Of a stretch of DNA of 48,905 nucleotides, positions 33,618-44,279 are shown piece by piece. Position numbers and translations under genes: made by a program. A model generated the notes under the pieces. The model searched no databases. It had not been told where the DNA came from and saw only the letters and a list, made by a program, of their open reading frames with translations. Each line of letters starts with the position of its first letter. Position 1 is the stretch's first letter. Source of the DNA: Nemertoderma westbladi. Its lineage: Eukaryota > Xenacoelomorpha > Nemertodermatida > Nemertodermatidae. The DNA lies in assembly GCA_032718475.1 (NCBI GenBank), contig JAUCBJ010008012.1, positions 1 through 48,905 of the forward strand, read 5' to 3'.

Positions 33618-33690
33618 TAAAGGAGCAGGTTAGTAAAGGAGCAGGTTACAAAGGCGTGTTGGGGGAACCAAAACAATAAACGAAAGTTAA
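33618..33690 (+). repeat. Copy of the dispersed ~60-bp motif
   Basis: AAAGGAGCAGGTTA is duplicated in tandem, followed by AAGGCGTGTTGGGGGAACC and AAAACAATAAACGAAAGTTA. Confidence 0.75.
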
Positions 33691-34486
33691 CACATGTTAC
33701 AAGATTATGTAGGTTACTTAATTGGGTCTTTGTTTTTTACTCACCCGGCAGTTTTCGCCAAAACGTTATCTAAGTCTAGTTTTATTTTACACCATAAAGT
33801 TTTTTTGATAATTGTTTCCTATAAAGTAATGCAAAGTATTTACATTCTAGAACATTCGAGAATTATTGTAAATATTGCAATTAATTGCGTTTTTATGGGA
33901 TAAATATTGAGATAATTAGGGCAGAACTCTTTTTTGTAATATCTTAAACATTATCACCGCACAAAAACGCCCTTTAACGACCACACCAGATCTTTAAAAC
34001 ATTACCTATATTCGAATGCGAGAATAAAGGTTATTATCCCAGCCTAGAGGCCAAGCTAGGTAACAAGGCAAAAAGGACTAGGAATCATTAGAAGTGTCCT
34101 ATTGGGTGTTATTTTTAGATCCTTCCCTCTTTTCTTAAGGCCCATTTTATACTCGGCCGTACGAGAAGGTCGTGAGGCGGACCCGTGAGGTTAACGTACG
34201 GCCTCATCCATGGTCGTACGGTGCCAACCGGAAACTGCCTGCACAGTTGTTTTGCGACCGTATACGGCCACCGTATGCCGCTTACCGTACCGGTGAACGT
34301 ACGACGGAGATGCCATAAAATTTAACGCCATACTGGATCGAATATAATAGTTGCCGTACGGCACTGTGTGTGTAAACCATTTTGCATTGTGAAGGCCTTC
34401 TGTATAAATATAAATCCTTATGTAAAACAACAGTCCGAAATACTAGTGTATGGTGGATGGCCCATGAGTATCACACAAAAATACAA

Positions 34487-34985
34487 ATTAAATTAAAAAA
34501 CAAATTAAAATAAAATAAAAAAACAAATAAAATTAAATTAAAAAACAAATAAAATTAAATTAAAAAACAAATAAAATTAAATTAAAAACAAATAAAATTA
34601 AATTAAAAAACAAATAAAATTAAATTAAAAAAACATATTAAATTAAATTAAAAAACAAATTAAATTAAATTAAAAAACAAATTAAATTAAATTAAAAAAC
34701 AAATAAAATTAAATTAAAAAACAAATAAAGTTAAATTAAAAAACAAATAAAATTAAATTAAAAAACAATTAAATTAAAAAACAAATAAAATTAAATTAAA
34801 AAACAAATAAAATTAAATTAAAAAACAAATATAACTAAATTAAAAAACAAATATAACTAAATTAAAAAACAAATAAAATTAAATTAAAAAACAAATAAAA
34901 TTAAATTTAAAAACAAATAAAATTAAATTAAAAAACAAATAAAATTAAATTAAAAATCTAATAAAATTAAATTAAAAAATGTAAA
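34487..34985. repeat. 22-bp A-rich minisatellite
   Basis: About 22 copies of AAAAAACAAATAAAATTAAATT (20-23 bp), inside the left half of the foldback. Confidence 0.9.
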
Positions 34986-35189
34986 AAATTTATTTTAAGA
35001 AATTTCATAAAAAAAAAAAAATTAATAAATAAATAAATTTATTAATTATAAAAAAAATAATGAAGAAAAAATAAGAAAAAAATAATAAAAACAAAAGAAT
35101 ATAATTTCATAAAAAAAAAATTTTTTTGCTAAAAATTCACTTATAAAAAATACTGTTTGTTGCACATCAGTGTCAATCCGTGGAAATGT

Positions 35190-35266
35190 ATATCATTTTA
35201 CCAGCCTATCAGTATCACTTCCAATATCCGAAATTGGAAGTGAAACTGATGGGCTGGTAAAATGAT
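35190..35266. repeat. Innermost hairpin of the nested foldback
   Basis: TATCATTTTACCAGCC pairs with GGCTGGTAAAATGATA, with further pairing of CAGTATCACTTCCAAT to ATTGGAAGTGAAACTG around a short loop. Confidence 0.85.
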
Positions 35267-35945
35267 ACCGGTATACACTTGAGCTAGTAAATAAATAATG
35301 ATCAGTATCACTTCAGCAAATAAATCATGTATTGGGTATTTTGGCTTAGCTGGGTGATATAAAGCGAGAATAATAATAAATAAACACAATAAATATTTCT
35401 ATGGATTGATGTGCCACCAACAAACAGTATTTTTTTATTTATTATTTTTTCTTCATTTTTTATATTATTTAATTAATTAATGAATTATTTATTATTATGA
35501 ATTTTTAAAATAAATTTTTTAAAATTTGTTTATTTAATTTTTTTTTGATTTTTTAATTTAATTTGTATTTTTGTGTGATACTCGTGGGCCACCATACACT
35601 AGTATTTCCGACAGTTGTTTTACATAAAGAATATGCCTTCACAATGCAAAAAGGTGTGCACAGTGACGTACGGCAACCGGATCGAATATAATTTTTTTTC
35701 TATTCGATTCGGCCGTCGTATGGCGTTAAATTTTATAGCATCCCCGTCGTACGTTCGCCGGTACGGTAAGCATCCGATGCCTTACGGTGGCCGTATACGC
35801 GGCCGTAAAACAACTGCAGATTCTGTACTGCACTCACGGCCACCTTACGCCGTTATGCGGCTGTCGTACGGCCGAGTACAAATGGGCCTTACTAGCATTA
35901 CTGCAATTCCTACAGTATAGTCACCGAAATTCGTTGTGAAATTAC

Positions 35946-37737
35946 TTATATAGTAACAACATCAGCAGGATCTACAGTGCATGGAATAACCGGTGATCCT
36001 TTAACTTCATCAGAAGCACCATTAGCTACATCTACATCACTGAAATGTTTCATTTCAACAGCACCTTGAGAGCCATCAACTACTGCAATGACTTCCTTCC
36101 TGTGAGTTTTCCTTCTTTTTATATAGATTACCAGAAAGATAATACAAGCTACAGCAATAACCGCAGACAAAACTATTGAAGAAATTTCCGATGCATATGT
36201 AAGATGGTTGTATTTTACGAGGGCCATGGTGGAGCTATCTTCATTTATAGTGGTATGTTCTGTAAGAATATCATTTGGAGGTTTTCTAACATTATTGTCT
36301 CTTAATCTAACCGCTATTCTCTTACTTGTAGACACGACACCTGTAAAAGCTTCTGTGTGATGTAACTGGCCCTTCGCCCCGCAACCCAGTTTTTCCCCCA
36401 TACGCTAAAATACTCTGAAACCTACTGTAAAGGTTTTTCTGGGATATGACTGATTTGTTTTCTTTGCTAACCAGTTCCCCCCTCCAAGGCACAGTAGGCT
36501 TGACCGCAAATAAATTTAAGCCCACGAATCCAGTCTCCCGGTGTTATAAACGGGTCATTTGGACGCGCATGGACTGGCTTCGGCTAATGTTTTTGGTTTG
36601 TTTTGTATTAAATCTTATCATCTTACAAAAGGCAGATTATCAATAAAGACATATAAATTTCGGCAGGTTAAACTGCTGAAGGTCTATAAAAGCGCGTACA
36701 ACACCATGGTTACTCAAACTGCTGCTAACTTCATACCAATATGTTTCACTTCTACCGCTTTCAACAATGACAGTTAGTTTCGATTGGCGACCAACTTCAA
36801 GGGATTCTCCATTAACAGTTGTGTTGCTCAACCAGGTGATGTTATTGTCAGGCCAACCCGCATTGAATTTGGCTTCTAACACAATAGTATCGAGATCAAC
36901 TTCTAGAAGACCCTTAATTTCTTCTCCTGTGTCTTCTGTAATTATTCTAAGTTTGTTTGCTGGGTAACTTATTTCCAAGGTAACATCACATGTTTTAATT
37001 CCATTAGACGCAATATTCCTAGCCTTGCATGTAAAAGTTTGATGATCGAATGAATGTGGCTCACTAATTAATTTTGGCAAATTAAATGATATTATTTGAA
37101 CTGAATTGTGGGATTCATGCTGTATATCCTGTGTAATTTGATTTGTTCGATTGAACCAATTAAACATTCCGTTGTTAGGGTAACCAGTTTCGGTTGGAAA
37201 GGGAACCCAATATTTTGCTCTGCATTGAATTACGTCACTAAAGTTCCGGTTGACAACGATATTGCATTGTGAATGGAAGGTGTGTGTGTTACCATTGCAT
37301 CCGCATTCTAGAACAGAAGACCTCGTATCGCACTGGGGAATACGAATTTCTGAAACTTCAGTCCACCATTCCCAATAACAACTGTAAGAAAAGTCACCGC
37401 TGTATTCGTATTGGTTTATTAGTTGGTTAACAGTAAATGTAGCTGTGTGCTCTGCTCTGTTTATTACAACAGACCCTCTATCATACACGTTGTTATTGGT
37501 AGTAAAGTCTAAACTTACAACATCAAAGTGCCTTAGTATTGTTTTCCAACCGTTAGCATATATAAGGAGGGCTATATCTACATCATTATTCAACTTTATT
37601 TCACTGTACGAACAAGATAACTGAAGTTTATCTCCTCTAAGTAAACAGTTTCTATCATCTGGTTGCACCATCTTCAAGCATAAAACTGTTGAGCTAATAT
37701 GAATAAGTCCCAAAGCTATGTATAATAATATTGGCAT
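35946..37737 (-). pseudogene. Immunoglobulin-superfamily receptor gene, copy 2 (split by insertion)
   Basis: ATG at 37737 opens a clear signal peptide (MPILLYIALGLIHISSTVLC). D1 has Cys 42 and 120 (LSCSY, FSYSCYWEWW). D2 has a Cys pair at about 172 and 237. D3 starts near 262 and lacks the usual Cys pair. No intron is needed. The frame is interrupted at 36700 by a 359-bp insertion with a 5-bp ACACC duplication and resumes at 36341 with STSKRIAVRLRDNN, the transmembrane helix (VIAVACIIFLVIYIK), a basic stop-transfer and a tail ending at 35946. From residue ~86 onward it is almost identical to copy 1; before that it differs strongly. It could still make a truncated, secreted-type product ending in the insert. 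The family is not recognised. Confidence 0.75.
36342..36700 (-). mobile_element. Solo-LTR-like insertion, 359 bp, with 5-bp target duplication
   Basis: ACACC lies on both sides (36337-36341 and 36701-36705), and copy 1 provides the empty site with a single ACACC. Read on the minus strand it starts TGTACGCGCTTTTATAGACC and ends GAAGCTTTTACA, that is TGT...ACA with a 5-bp duplication, the usual mark of an LTR. It is homologous to the ends of the 22751-23954 element. No internal genes, so a solo LTR or a short non-autonomous element. Confidence 0.75.
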
Positions 37738-38249
37738 AATTAATTATTGAATTAACAATCAATTTGGATTTACATTCGTTTGTTATTGAGAAAACATATC
37801 CATGATTATTAATAATTCAGCAAAAATTAAAGAATTTAAATTAAAGAGAAATCGTATACCGATATAACGTATACCGATACTTCACATATATATCGGAATA
37901 GAAAGGCAACTTTGTGATGAACAAAACATTTCAAGGCCTAAAATACGCACTAAATTAATTAGTCTATGTACATTATGCAGTTCTTCTGAGTGACATAAAG
38001 CATATACAGTATATTTTTTAATAATTACTGATAGGCTATTACCAATTTTAGGAGCAGTCAATCACACTTATCGTACTTTTAATATTGGTCAAATAATTAA
38101 ACAATCCTTTATGAAAACCCTTTTCTTTATATAATATCGTTTCATTGCGTGCCAAAGGGCAAACTCCCAAAGTAGGTGATTTACAAGAGTTGATTGTTTT
38201 CTGAAATTGGCAATAGGTTGTAGGGGACGACTAAATTATTTAAGTAGGC

Positions 38250-38510
38250 CTACTGTAATATGCCATCAAAAAGTGTCTCAAAAACACAATTGGGTGCTCA
38301 CTGTGCCTGTTCTCTCCATGAGGCCGCCAAATCAGAAGATTGTGCACTGGATTGTCCTCACCGTAATGTCCTGCAAAGGCACAGGCGGCTGTGTTCAAAT
38401 TTCAACCTTGGGGAGACCACTGAGACTCCTCCAGAGATGCTGATTTGGGTCTGCTTGGAGTAGTGTCGTGCATTGTACAGTCCCAATAAACCCGGTGTAG
38501 CGTTCTTGTC
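38250..38510 (-). pseudogene. Short LINE C-terminal fragment
   Basis: Minus-strand reading aligns piecewise with the fragment at 32930-33120: NATPG, GTACAATGC, VSPRLKFEHSRLC, then AASWREQAQ-like residues. It is strongly diverged and frameshifted. Confidence 0.55.
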
Positions 38511-38929
38511 AATGTGCTATCAAGGGATTTGGTGAAATTATTATAAGCCTTCGCTGATGGTTCGCAGTTTTGACTCGCCCCCCAGCCAAAATTTAGCTAT
38601 TTATTAGGGTGTAGTTAGTTGTTAGTTATTAGTGCTACCTAATTTTAAACTGTATGAAAGTAGGCCTATGAAAGTCAGTTGCATATTTCTTATTATTTTT
38701 GTTTCAGTATTCTTATACAATTATTTTGCTGTAATGGATGATGGCCATCTCTTATGCGTTTGCTCTTTGACGTGAGAAGGCCTACCGCGCATCTGCTGCT
38801 GGAAAACATGGTTGGCTTCCCTAATTTGTTTAAACAAAACTCAAAATTCAACACTAATTTTGTGCGCAATGTTTCTAACATAATTCTTCAAAGGAGCATC
38901 GTAACTACTGTAGTAACCAACACGCTCTA

Positions 38930-39418
38930 TTAATGGCTTCTATAGTTCGGCCACTTGTAGAATATTGTACGCCTGTCTGGTCTCCACATACAAAACGTAG
39001 CATAGACACGATTGAGAGTGTTCAACGTTATTTAACTCGTTGTCTATTTATGCGTTTTAAGTTAACCTACTCATATGCTATATGGACCGCCTCGAACAGC
39101 TTTCCCTACAACCTTTAGAAGTGCGTCGAATAATATTTGACCTAAAAATGGTTTACAAAATCACTCACGGTTTAGTCGATCTCCCCGAGCTGGTCTTCGT
39201 GGCAACAGTAGGAAACTTTACGTACATAGGTGTCGTTTAGATATCAGTAAACATTCTTCCTCATCTCGTGCAGTCAAATTATGGAACGATCTCGTTTCTT
39301 CTGTAGTTGATTCTTGTAACCTGAATAAATTTTCACGCAAGTTACTGGCGATCGACTTTTTGAAGCACTGTAATTTTAAACGCTCCCCCGGCAATCCATT
39401 ATTTTTAGCACAAAAGTG
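38930..39418 (+). pseudogene. CR1/Jockey-like LINE ORF2 C-terminus
   Basis: IVRPLVEYCTPVWSPHTKRS and IDTIESVQRYLTRC, then after a frameshift MDRLEQLSLQPLEVRRIIFD and LKMVYKITHGLVDLPEL, then after another shift SSSRAVKLWNDLVSSVV and FSRKLLAIDFLKHC. This is the standard end of CR1/Jockey-type reverse transcriptase proteins. Only the C-terminal ~160 residues remain, consistent with 5' truncation. No gene is seen in 39420-39920. Confidence 0.8.
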
Positions 39419-39927
39419 ACAAAAACATTTTATTTTTGTCCTTTTATTTAGTTTTTCTTATCCTTTCCCATTTTTTTAAGTATAAACCGTGTACCATATG
39501 TGTTTTTATTAGAAATAGTAATATTATCGCAATATGTAAAGTGTTCTTATACTGTATGTTCTTCGTGTCCAATGTTATCGTATTCAAACTTCCGTAAGTG
39601 CCTTAAGCCTGGGCAGTTTCTCTCCATCGACCTTTTAGTTTTTAGATTTTAGTTTATTCATAAAGCAAACATCTGATGTTCTGTAGAAGTTTCAAATCCC
39701 TACTGCAAGCTGCTCCAGCTGCATGCTCTGCTCATAATTGATTGCATATTAAGACAAATTTATCATACAGACTAACCCACATACTAAACTAAATCTAAAT
39801 AACATATATGGGTCAATGCCAACCATATTGACCAAGTTACGTATGGGACAAAAAATATACTAATATGTCATTCAGGAATGAATGGTCGGTCTTTGATACT
39901 TTGATTGCCAGATACACTATAATCGGT

Positions 39928-39958
39928 CCCCCCCCCCACCCCCCCCCCCCCCCCCCCC
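39928..39958. repeat. Poly(C) tract with one A
   Basis: C10, A, then C20. The following 39960-40400 is AT-rich with no recognised gene. Confidence 0.95.
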
Positions 39959-40406
39959 TGCTGTGATACACTGAAAGCACAGTTTGTTATAGAAAAAGCT
40001 ACAAATTTTCAATTTTTATGATTGTGATTACGGGCTCATTTTGGCCATTAAAATTACAATTCAGGTGCCAAACGATTAATATCCCTGCTGAGTATACTTT
40101 CTGTGAACAAATAAACGTAGCTTCGTAGTAAATTTGAGATATTAGAAATACAAAAAAAAATAACGTGGTCCGATTTTTTTGTCACATACGTGACACTCGG
40201 TAAACGATTAATTTAATAGCATATAATTTGTAAAATGTAAGCCTTTAACCCGATGTGTTAGCACTCCCACTTATATTCTTCCATGTGTTTTCCACGTTTG
40301 AGATACAATGATTAGTTAGTTATTAATTACTCTATAAACAAATTATTTAATTCACTACTGTAAAAATCAATAACAAAATAAGAAAGTTAGTCTGTTTCAT
40401 TGTGGA

Positions 40407-40438
40407 GGGGGGGGGGGGGGGGGGGGGGTGGTGGGGGG
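40407..40438. repeat. Poly(G) tract, G22 then TGGTG7-type run
   Basis: G22 at 40407-40428 followed by TGGTGGGGGGG. It lies directly at the 3' side of the minus-strand LINE fragment, so it may be that element's tail. Confidence 0.95.
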
Positions 40439-40441
40439 GTA

Positions 40442-40790
40442 TTAGGGACCATGGACCACCTCGTAGAGTCCCTCGTTGTTAGTGAGTGAGCGGTCCACGG
40501 TCTCCATAATGGACGCCGCATTGCCGACCAGGATGGCGATTGCCAGCCTTTGCAGGAGGAAGCGGTGAGATCGGGGCGCCTGGGTAACGGAGTGGAGTCT
40601 TGCCCCAATCTCCTTCAGGAACTCGGATGTTTTTGGGCCGGGGTGGCCCAAGGTCTCGTAGGCTACCTGGTGGAAGAGGTAGCCCCGGTCCATGAGTTCC
40701 TGGTACTTGCGGATCTTTAGAGTTTCCGCTTCCTCTGCAGTGCGGCCTCCGGCGGATAGCGTCTGGGCGAGGTGGGTGGTCCGGTCAAGT
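40442..40790 (-). pseudogene. Non-LTR retrotransposon polyprotein C-terminal fragment
   Basis: Minus-strand frame: AEEAETLKIRKYQEL, then RGYLFHQVAYETLGHPGPK, SEFLKEIGARLHSVTQAPRS, FLLQRLAIAILVGNAASIM. The pattern 'Y-x-F-x-P/Q-V-A-x-E-T-L-G ... F-L-x-E-[IL]-G-x-R ... F-L-x-Q-R-L-[AS] ... R/V-G-N-A' is the familiar C-terminal tail of many animal retrotransposon proteins. It is the most GC-rich segment outside CSDE1. Upstream RT domains are not present. Confidence 0.7.
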
Positions 40791-40799
40791 ATTCTAGGT

Positions 40800-41849
40800 C
40801 ATTGATCAAGAAAATTTGCCACCTCCATGCAGCATAAAGGAGGTGCCACCTGTAGCTGCATAGACCCTCTTACTAGGGCAAATCTGGTCCTGTAACTAGG
40901 ACCCCCTTCGTTCTGGGATAAGGACGCCCTTGGTCCTGGATTAAGGACCCATATACTTGGCTGCAGGGGTATATGGTATTGTCAGATTGTATTTCATTAT
41001 TTATTAAGTACTTGGTTGAGATTTATATCCTACTACCTAAATGATTTTCTGCGATACAATAATATAATACTGTATAAAGAATGCATCTGTACTGTAGACT
41101 GTAGAGTGAGAGGTGTACTCGTACAGTCAGTGCTGTTCAACTGTAGTTGAAAGTTCAACTAGTTAAGTTGTTATTTGATGTTATTTAGTTAAAGTTGACT
41201 AAAAGTTTTAAATTTTAAAACATTTAACATTTAACAATAAAACAATAATTACCAAATTATACAATTATAATTAAAACAATAAAACATTTACTATTTCTTG
41301 TTTTCATTTACGATCTACTAGACTACCATCTGTTAAATACCATAACAGTGAAACTTTTTGGTGACGATGTGAAACTGCATTCCAGTACAACCGCGGATAG
41401 TGATCCTCGCCCAAGCACTCAGCAAGCTGGAGGCATGGCAGCATGGGCGAGCGAATGGCAGCTCTCTAACTACCTACCTACCTAACTATCTACCTTCCCT
41501 AACTGCATGGCTCACAATACTGCTATACACAATACAGGTCAGCCCCCAGCCGGTACCAATACCTGAATACTGCAATACAGCAATACCAGAATACAGCAAT
41601 ATTTATCTGATTTCAGGCTTGTTCTGCTAGTTACCAGAGTACCGGTAGTCTGGTAGTCTGCTGCTCTGTCAGTCCACAGCCTGTTTTTAATTGTTTGAAA
41701 TTTTAATATGCATATGTCTGGCTGTACTGTCTGACTGTACTAAAACTACTGAACTACAGTCTGACAGTACTAACAGACTAAGGCCTACTATCGGACTGTC
41801 TGACTATTAAATTTTACAAATTTTTATTCAATGTTATTCAGTTATTGGC
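40800..41849. other. Gene-free stretch
   Basis: No coding or RNA feature recognised. The first 170 bp has short GGACCC/GGTCC repeats (40880-40960), and the rest has many CTGTACTG, GTCTGACTG and TACCTACC microrepeats. Confidence 0.5.
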
Positions 41850-41910
41850 CTAATAATAATAATATATTTATATCGCGCCTATAGGGCCTACGCATTGTTC
41901 TAGACGTTCT
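41850..41910 (-). repeat. SINE 3' tail-like relic
   Basis: Minus strand reads CCTATAGGCGCGATATAAAT followed by ATATTATTATTATTA. This GCGCNATATAAAT plus ATT-repeat end is common to many invertebrate SINE/LINE tails. Confidence 0.5.
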
Positions 41911-42006
41911 AGGCCTAGCGGTACTCTGGTACTGCAGTACTGGTCTGCTGGCAGCTGGCTGGCTGGTACAACTTTACTACATACCGGTCAGCCGGTACTA
42001 GCTCTG

Positions 42007-42185
42007 AAACGCTTAGGCCTATAAAATTTTTTAAGAAAATTCGAAAATTCTTCTGGCTTCCCTCGCTCCATGTAGACACTGGACATCGACTGATCGACGG
42101 TGAGTTGAACTAGCCTAATACAGTAATAGGCTGATAGGCCTACTGTAATATTATTCAGTTATTGATAAAGATTTGTAGAAAACTG
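42007..42185 (+). repeat. Diverged relative of the 924-bp foldback arm
   Basis: In order, AAACGCTTA, TAAAATTTT, AAATTC, GGCTTC, CGGTGAGTTGAACTAG and GATAAAGATTTG match the right inner arm at about 24825-24940, with insertions between. Confidence 0.45.
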
Positions 42186-42501
42186 CATTCAGTTTCAGGC
42201 ATAGATTAGGCTGTTCGGATGTTCAGCTGTTAGCAGGTTAGGTAGTGAAATTACCGTCAGACTATACCCAGACTGCCAGCTGGCCAGAACCCAGACAGCC
42301 AGATACCTGCATACTGGCATACTCAGATACTGGCTGACTGGCATACACCTGTACACTGCTGCACTGACAGACTGCTGGACTGATAGACCAGTCAGCCAGT
42401 ATGACTACAACCCAATCTGCCAACAGGCTGACAGGCAGCCGTACCAAGTGCCAAGCTGTCCACTGTCTGACTGTCAAGGCCAAGGGTTCTGGACTGGGAC
42501 G

Positions 42502-43290
42502 GGTGCTTAGATCGTGGTTTTTCCAGTTAACATTATTCCATTTTGCTGTTTTGTCTGTTTGTATAAAACACGTGATGTGGTCTGGTGGTTGGAGATGGAG
42601 AAACCTGCTAGGGGAAGCAACTAAGCAGCAACCAATCTGCAATCACGTTAATCCTGTTTAACACACTGACACAGAGTTAATCAGTTAATGAGTCAATGGA
42701 ATATTGCTAACTTCAAAAAGTTCAGGTTACCATTATTCCAAAGTAATCGTACAGTAATTAAGCTGCTAGTGTTTGTCAGTTTACAGTTAGTACTGTAGTA
42801 ATCGAGTAAGAGTAAGCCATATAATATTATATAGTACAATACCAGGCTGCCAGGCATAACAAATGCAAGAAAAATAAAAAATACTGTATTATAAGTGGAT
42901 TATAGGATTAGTTTAATCACAATGACAGAATGATGTACTGTAAATGAAATATTTATAGTTAAGTCTGGTTCAGTGGTTTGTCTGGTAAGTCTGACGCCTG
43001 ACTGCTTTCCTTTCGGTATAACTTGTATAATGAAACAGACAAGGCTGCAAACTGGCAAAGGGTGAAGGGAGTGTGATAATAATGAATACAGATCGAGATC
43101 CTGAGATGTGGAATAATGGTAACCTGAACTTTTTTATGTTAGCAATATTCCATTCCCATTGACTCTGTCAGTCTGTGTTAAACAGGATTAACGTGATTGG
43201 TTGCTGTTTAGCAGTAGTTTTCTCCAACCACATTACTTGTTTTATACAAAATGGAATAATGTTAACTGGAAAAGCCACGATCTAAGCACC
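42502..43290. mobile_element. Foldback element, ~790 bp
   Basis: Left arm 42502-42742 starts GGTGCTTAGATCGTGG and contains CCAGTTAACATTATTCCATT; the right arm, about 43108-43290, is its reverse complement with small gaps. A ~365-bp spacer separates them. No clear target duplication. No gene in 43290-43970. Confidence 0.8.
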
Positions 43291-43979
43291 AGTGGGTACT
43301 GGGGTAGGTACCGTTACTTGGTTACCGGTACTGTTCTCAATGCTGTTCAAGTCAACTATTGCTGTATTGGTATCTGGTCAACTATCAGGTTAAGCAAGCC
43401 ACCCATTTGGGTAATATATTTCATGTCTTTATTTCGTGCCTTTGTGTAGAGAATTAGTTGATTATTTATAACAATGGATTTCTAAATATTCCCGGTTTCA
43501 GTTCGGTTGAACTTAATGATATTTTGGTAAATATTTGTTCGCGTTAGACATTCGTGTTAATTAACTTAACTGTTTATCATTAACTATCTGTTGTAAATTT
43601 ATTTTGTTCTTATAGGTCCTTATTACGATTTGTGCTGTAATTATTCTTATGTATTGTGTACTATGCTGTTTAGTTGATTTATTTTTCTTTTTGTTCTGTT
43701 ATCACATATGTAGTCTGTACCCGGCTTGCCGGTGTATGATAATAACAATAATAATAATTTGAGAGTGGTTAAACTTGAGGGAAACTATTTCAGTTGTTAA
43801 AGTTGTCATTTCTGCATTTGATGTTATTTAGTTTAGACCTAGTTAAAGTCTGAAAGTGGTTATATTTAACTTGTCACAGTGATTTTAGTTAGTTGACAGA
43901 GTTTTTTTAAACAAAAATAGTTGACTTTCAACATAAATCTAACTAAATTCCGCAAGCTGAAAGCAGGATCCCTCTGAGG

Positions 43980-44250
43980 GCACTTGTGTCAAATAGGGGA
44001 CCCTCCTACTGTCCGAACAGCCGACAGCCTAATCTGCTAATCCTGAAATCACCTAAACTGAAGTCACTAGTGCCTGGCAGCCTCGTTAAGTCGTTAGTAA
44101 AGGCTGAAAGGAGCATGTTGCAGAGGCGCGTTGAGAGGAACCAAAACAATAAACGAGAGTTAGGAATATTGTTATCACCTGCTAAATTTCAGGATTAGCA
44201 GGTGAATCAGTATTAGCAGATTAGGAGGGTCCTCATTTGACACAAGTGCC
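43980..44250. mobile_element. 271-bp MITE with perfect 8-bp target duplication
   Basis: Termini GGCACTTGTGTCAAAT and ATTTGACACAAGTGCC continue into AGGACCCTCCT/AGGAGGGTCCT. CCTCTGAG flanks both ends (43972-43979, 44251-44258). An 8-bp duplication fits hAT, P or Merlin superfamilies. The interior carries a copy of the dispersed ~60-bp motif. Confidence 0.85.
44106..44165 (+). repeat. Dispersed ~60-bp motif copy inside the 271-bp MITE
   Basis: AAAGGAGCATGTTGCAGAGG, CGCGTTGAGAGGAACC, AAAACAATAAACGAGAGTTA. Confidence 0.75.
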
Positions 44251-44279
44251 CCTCTGAGCTAGTGGACGTGACATAACAA

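Larger units (their letters stand above)
34139..35888. mobile_element. 1.75-kb nested foldback element between the Ig copies
   Basis: Outer arms of ~350 bp are reverse complements: left GGCCCATTTTATACTCGGCC and right ...GGCCGAGTACAAATGGGCC. They carry many CCGTACGG-type motifs. Inside lie a 22-bp minisatellite, a second inverted repeat (about 35145-35430, arms ACTGTTTGTTGCACATCA) and an innermost hairpin. Flanks TTAA (left) and TTAC (right) hint at a 3-4 bp TTA(A) target, as in PIF/Harbinger or TTAA-type elements, but this is unresolved. No transposase is seen. Confidence 0.75.
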
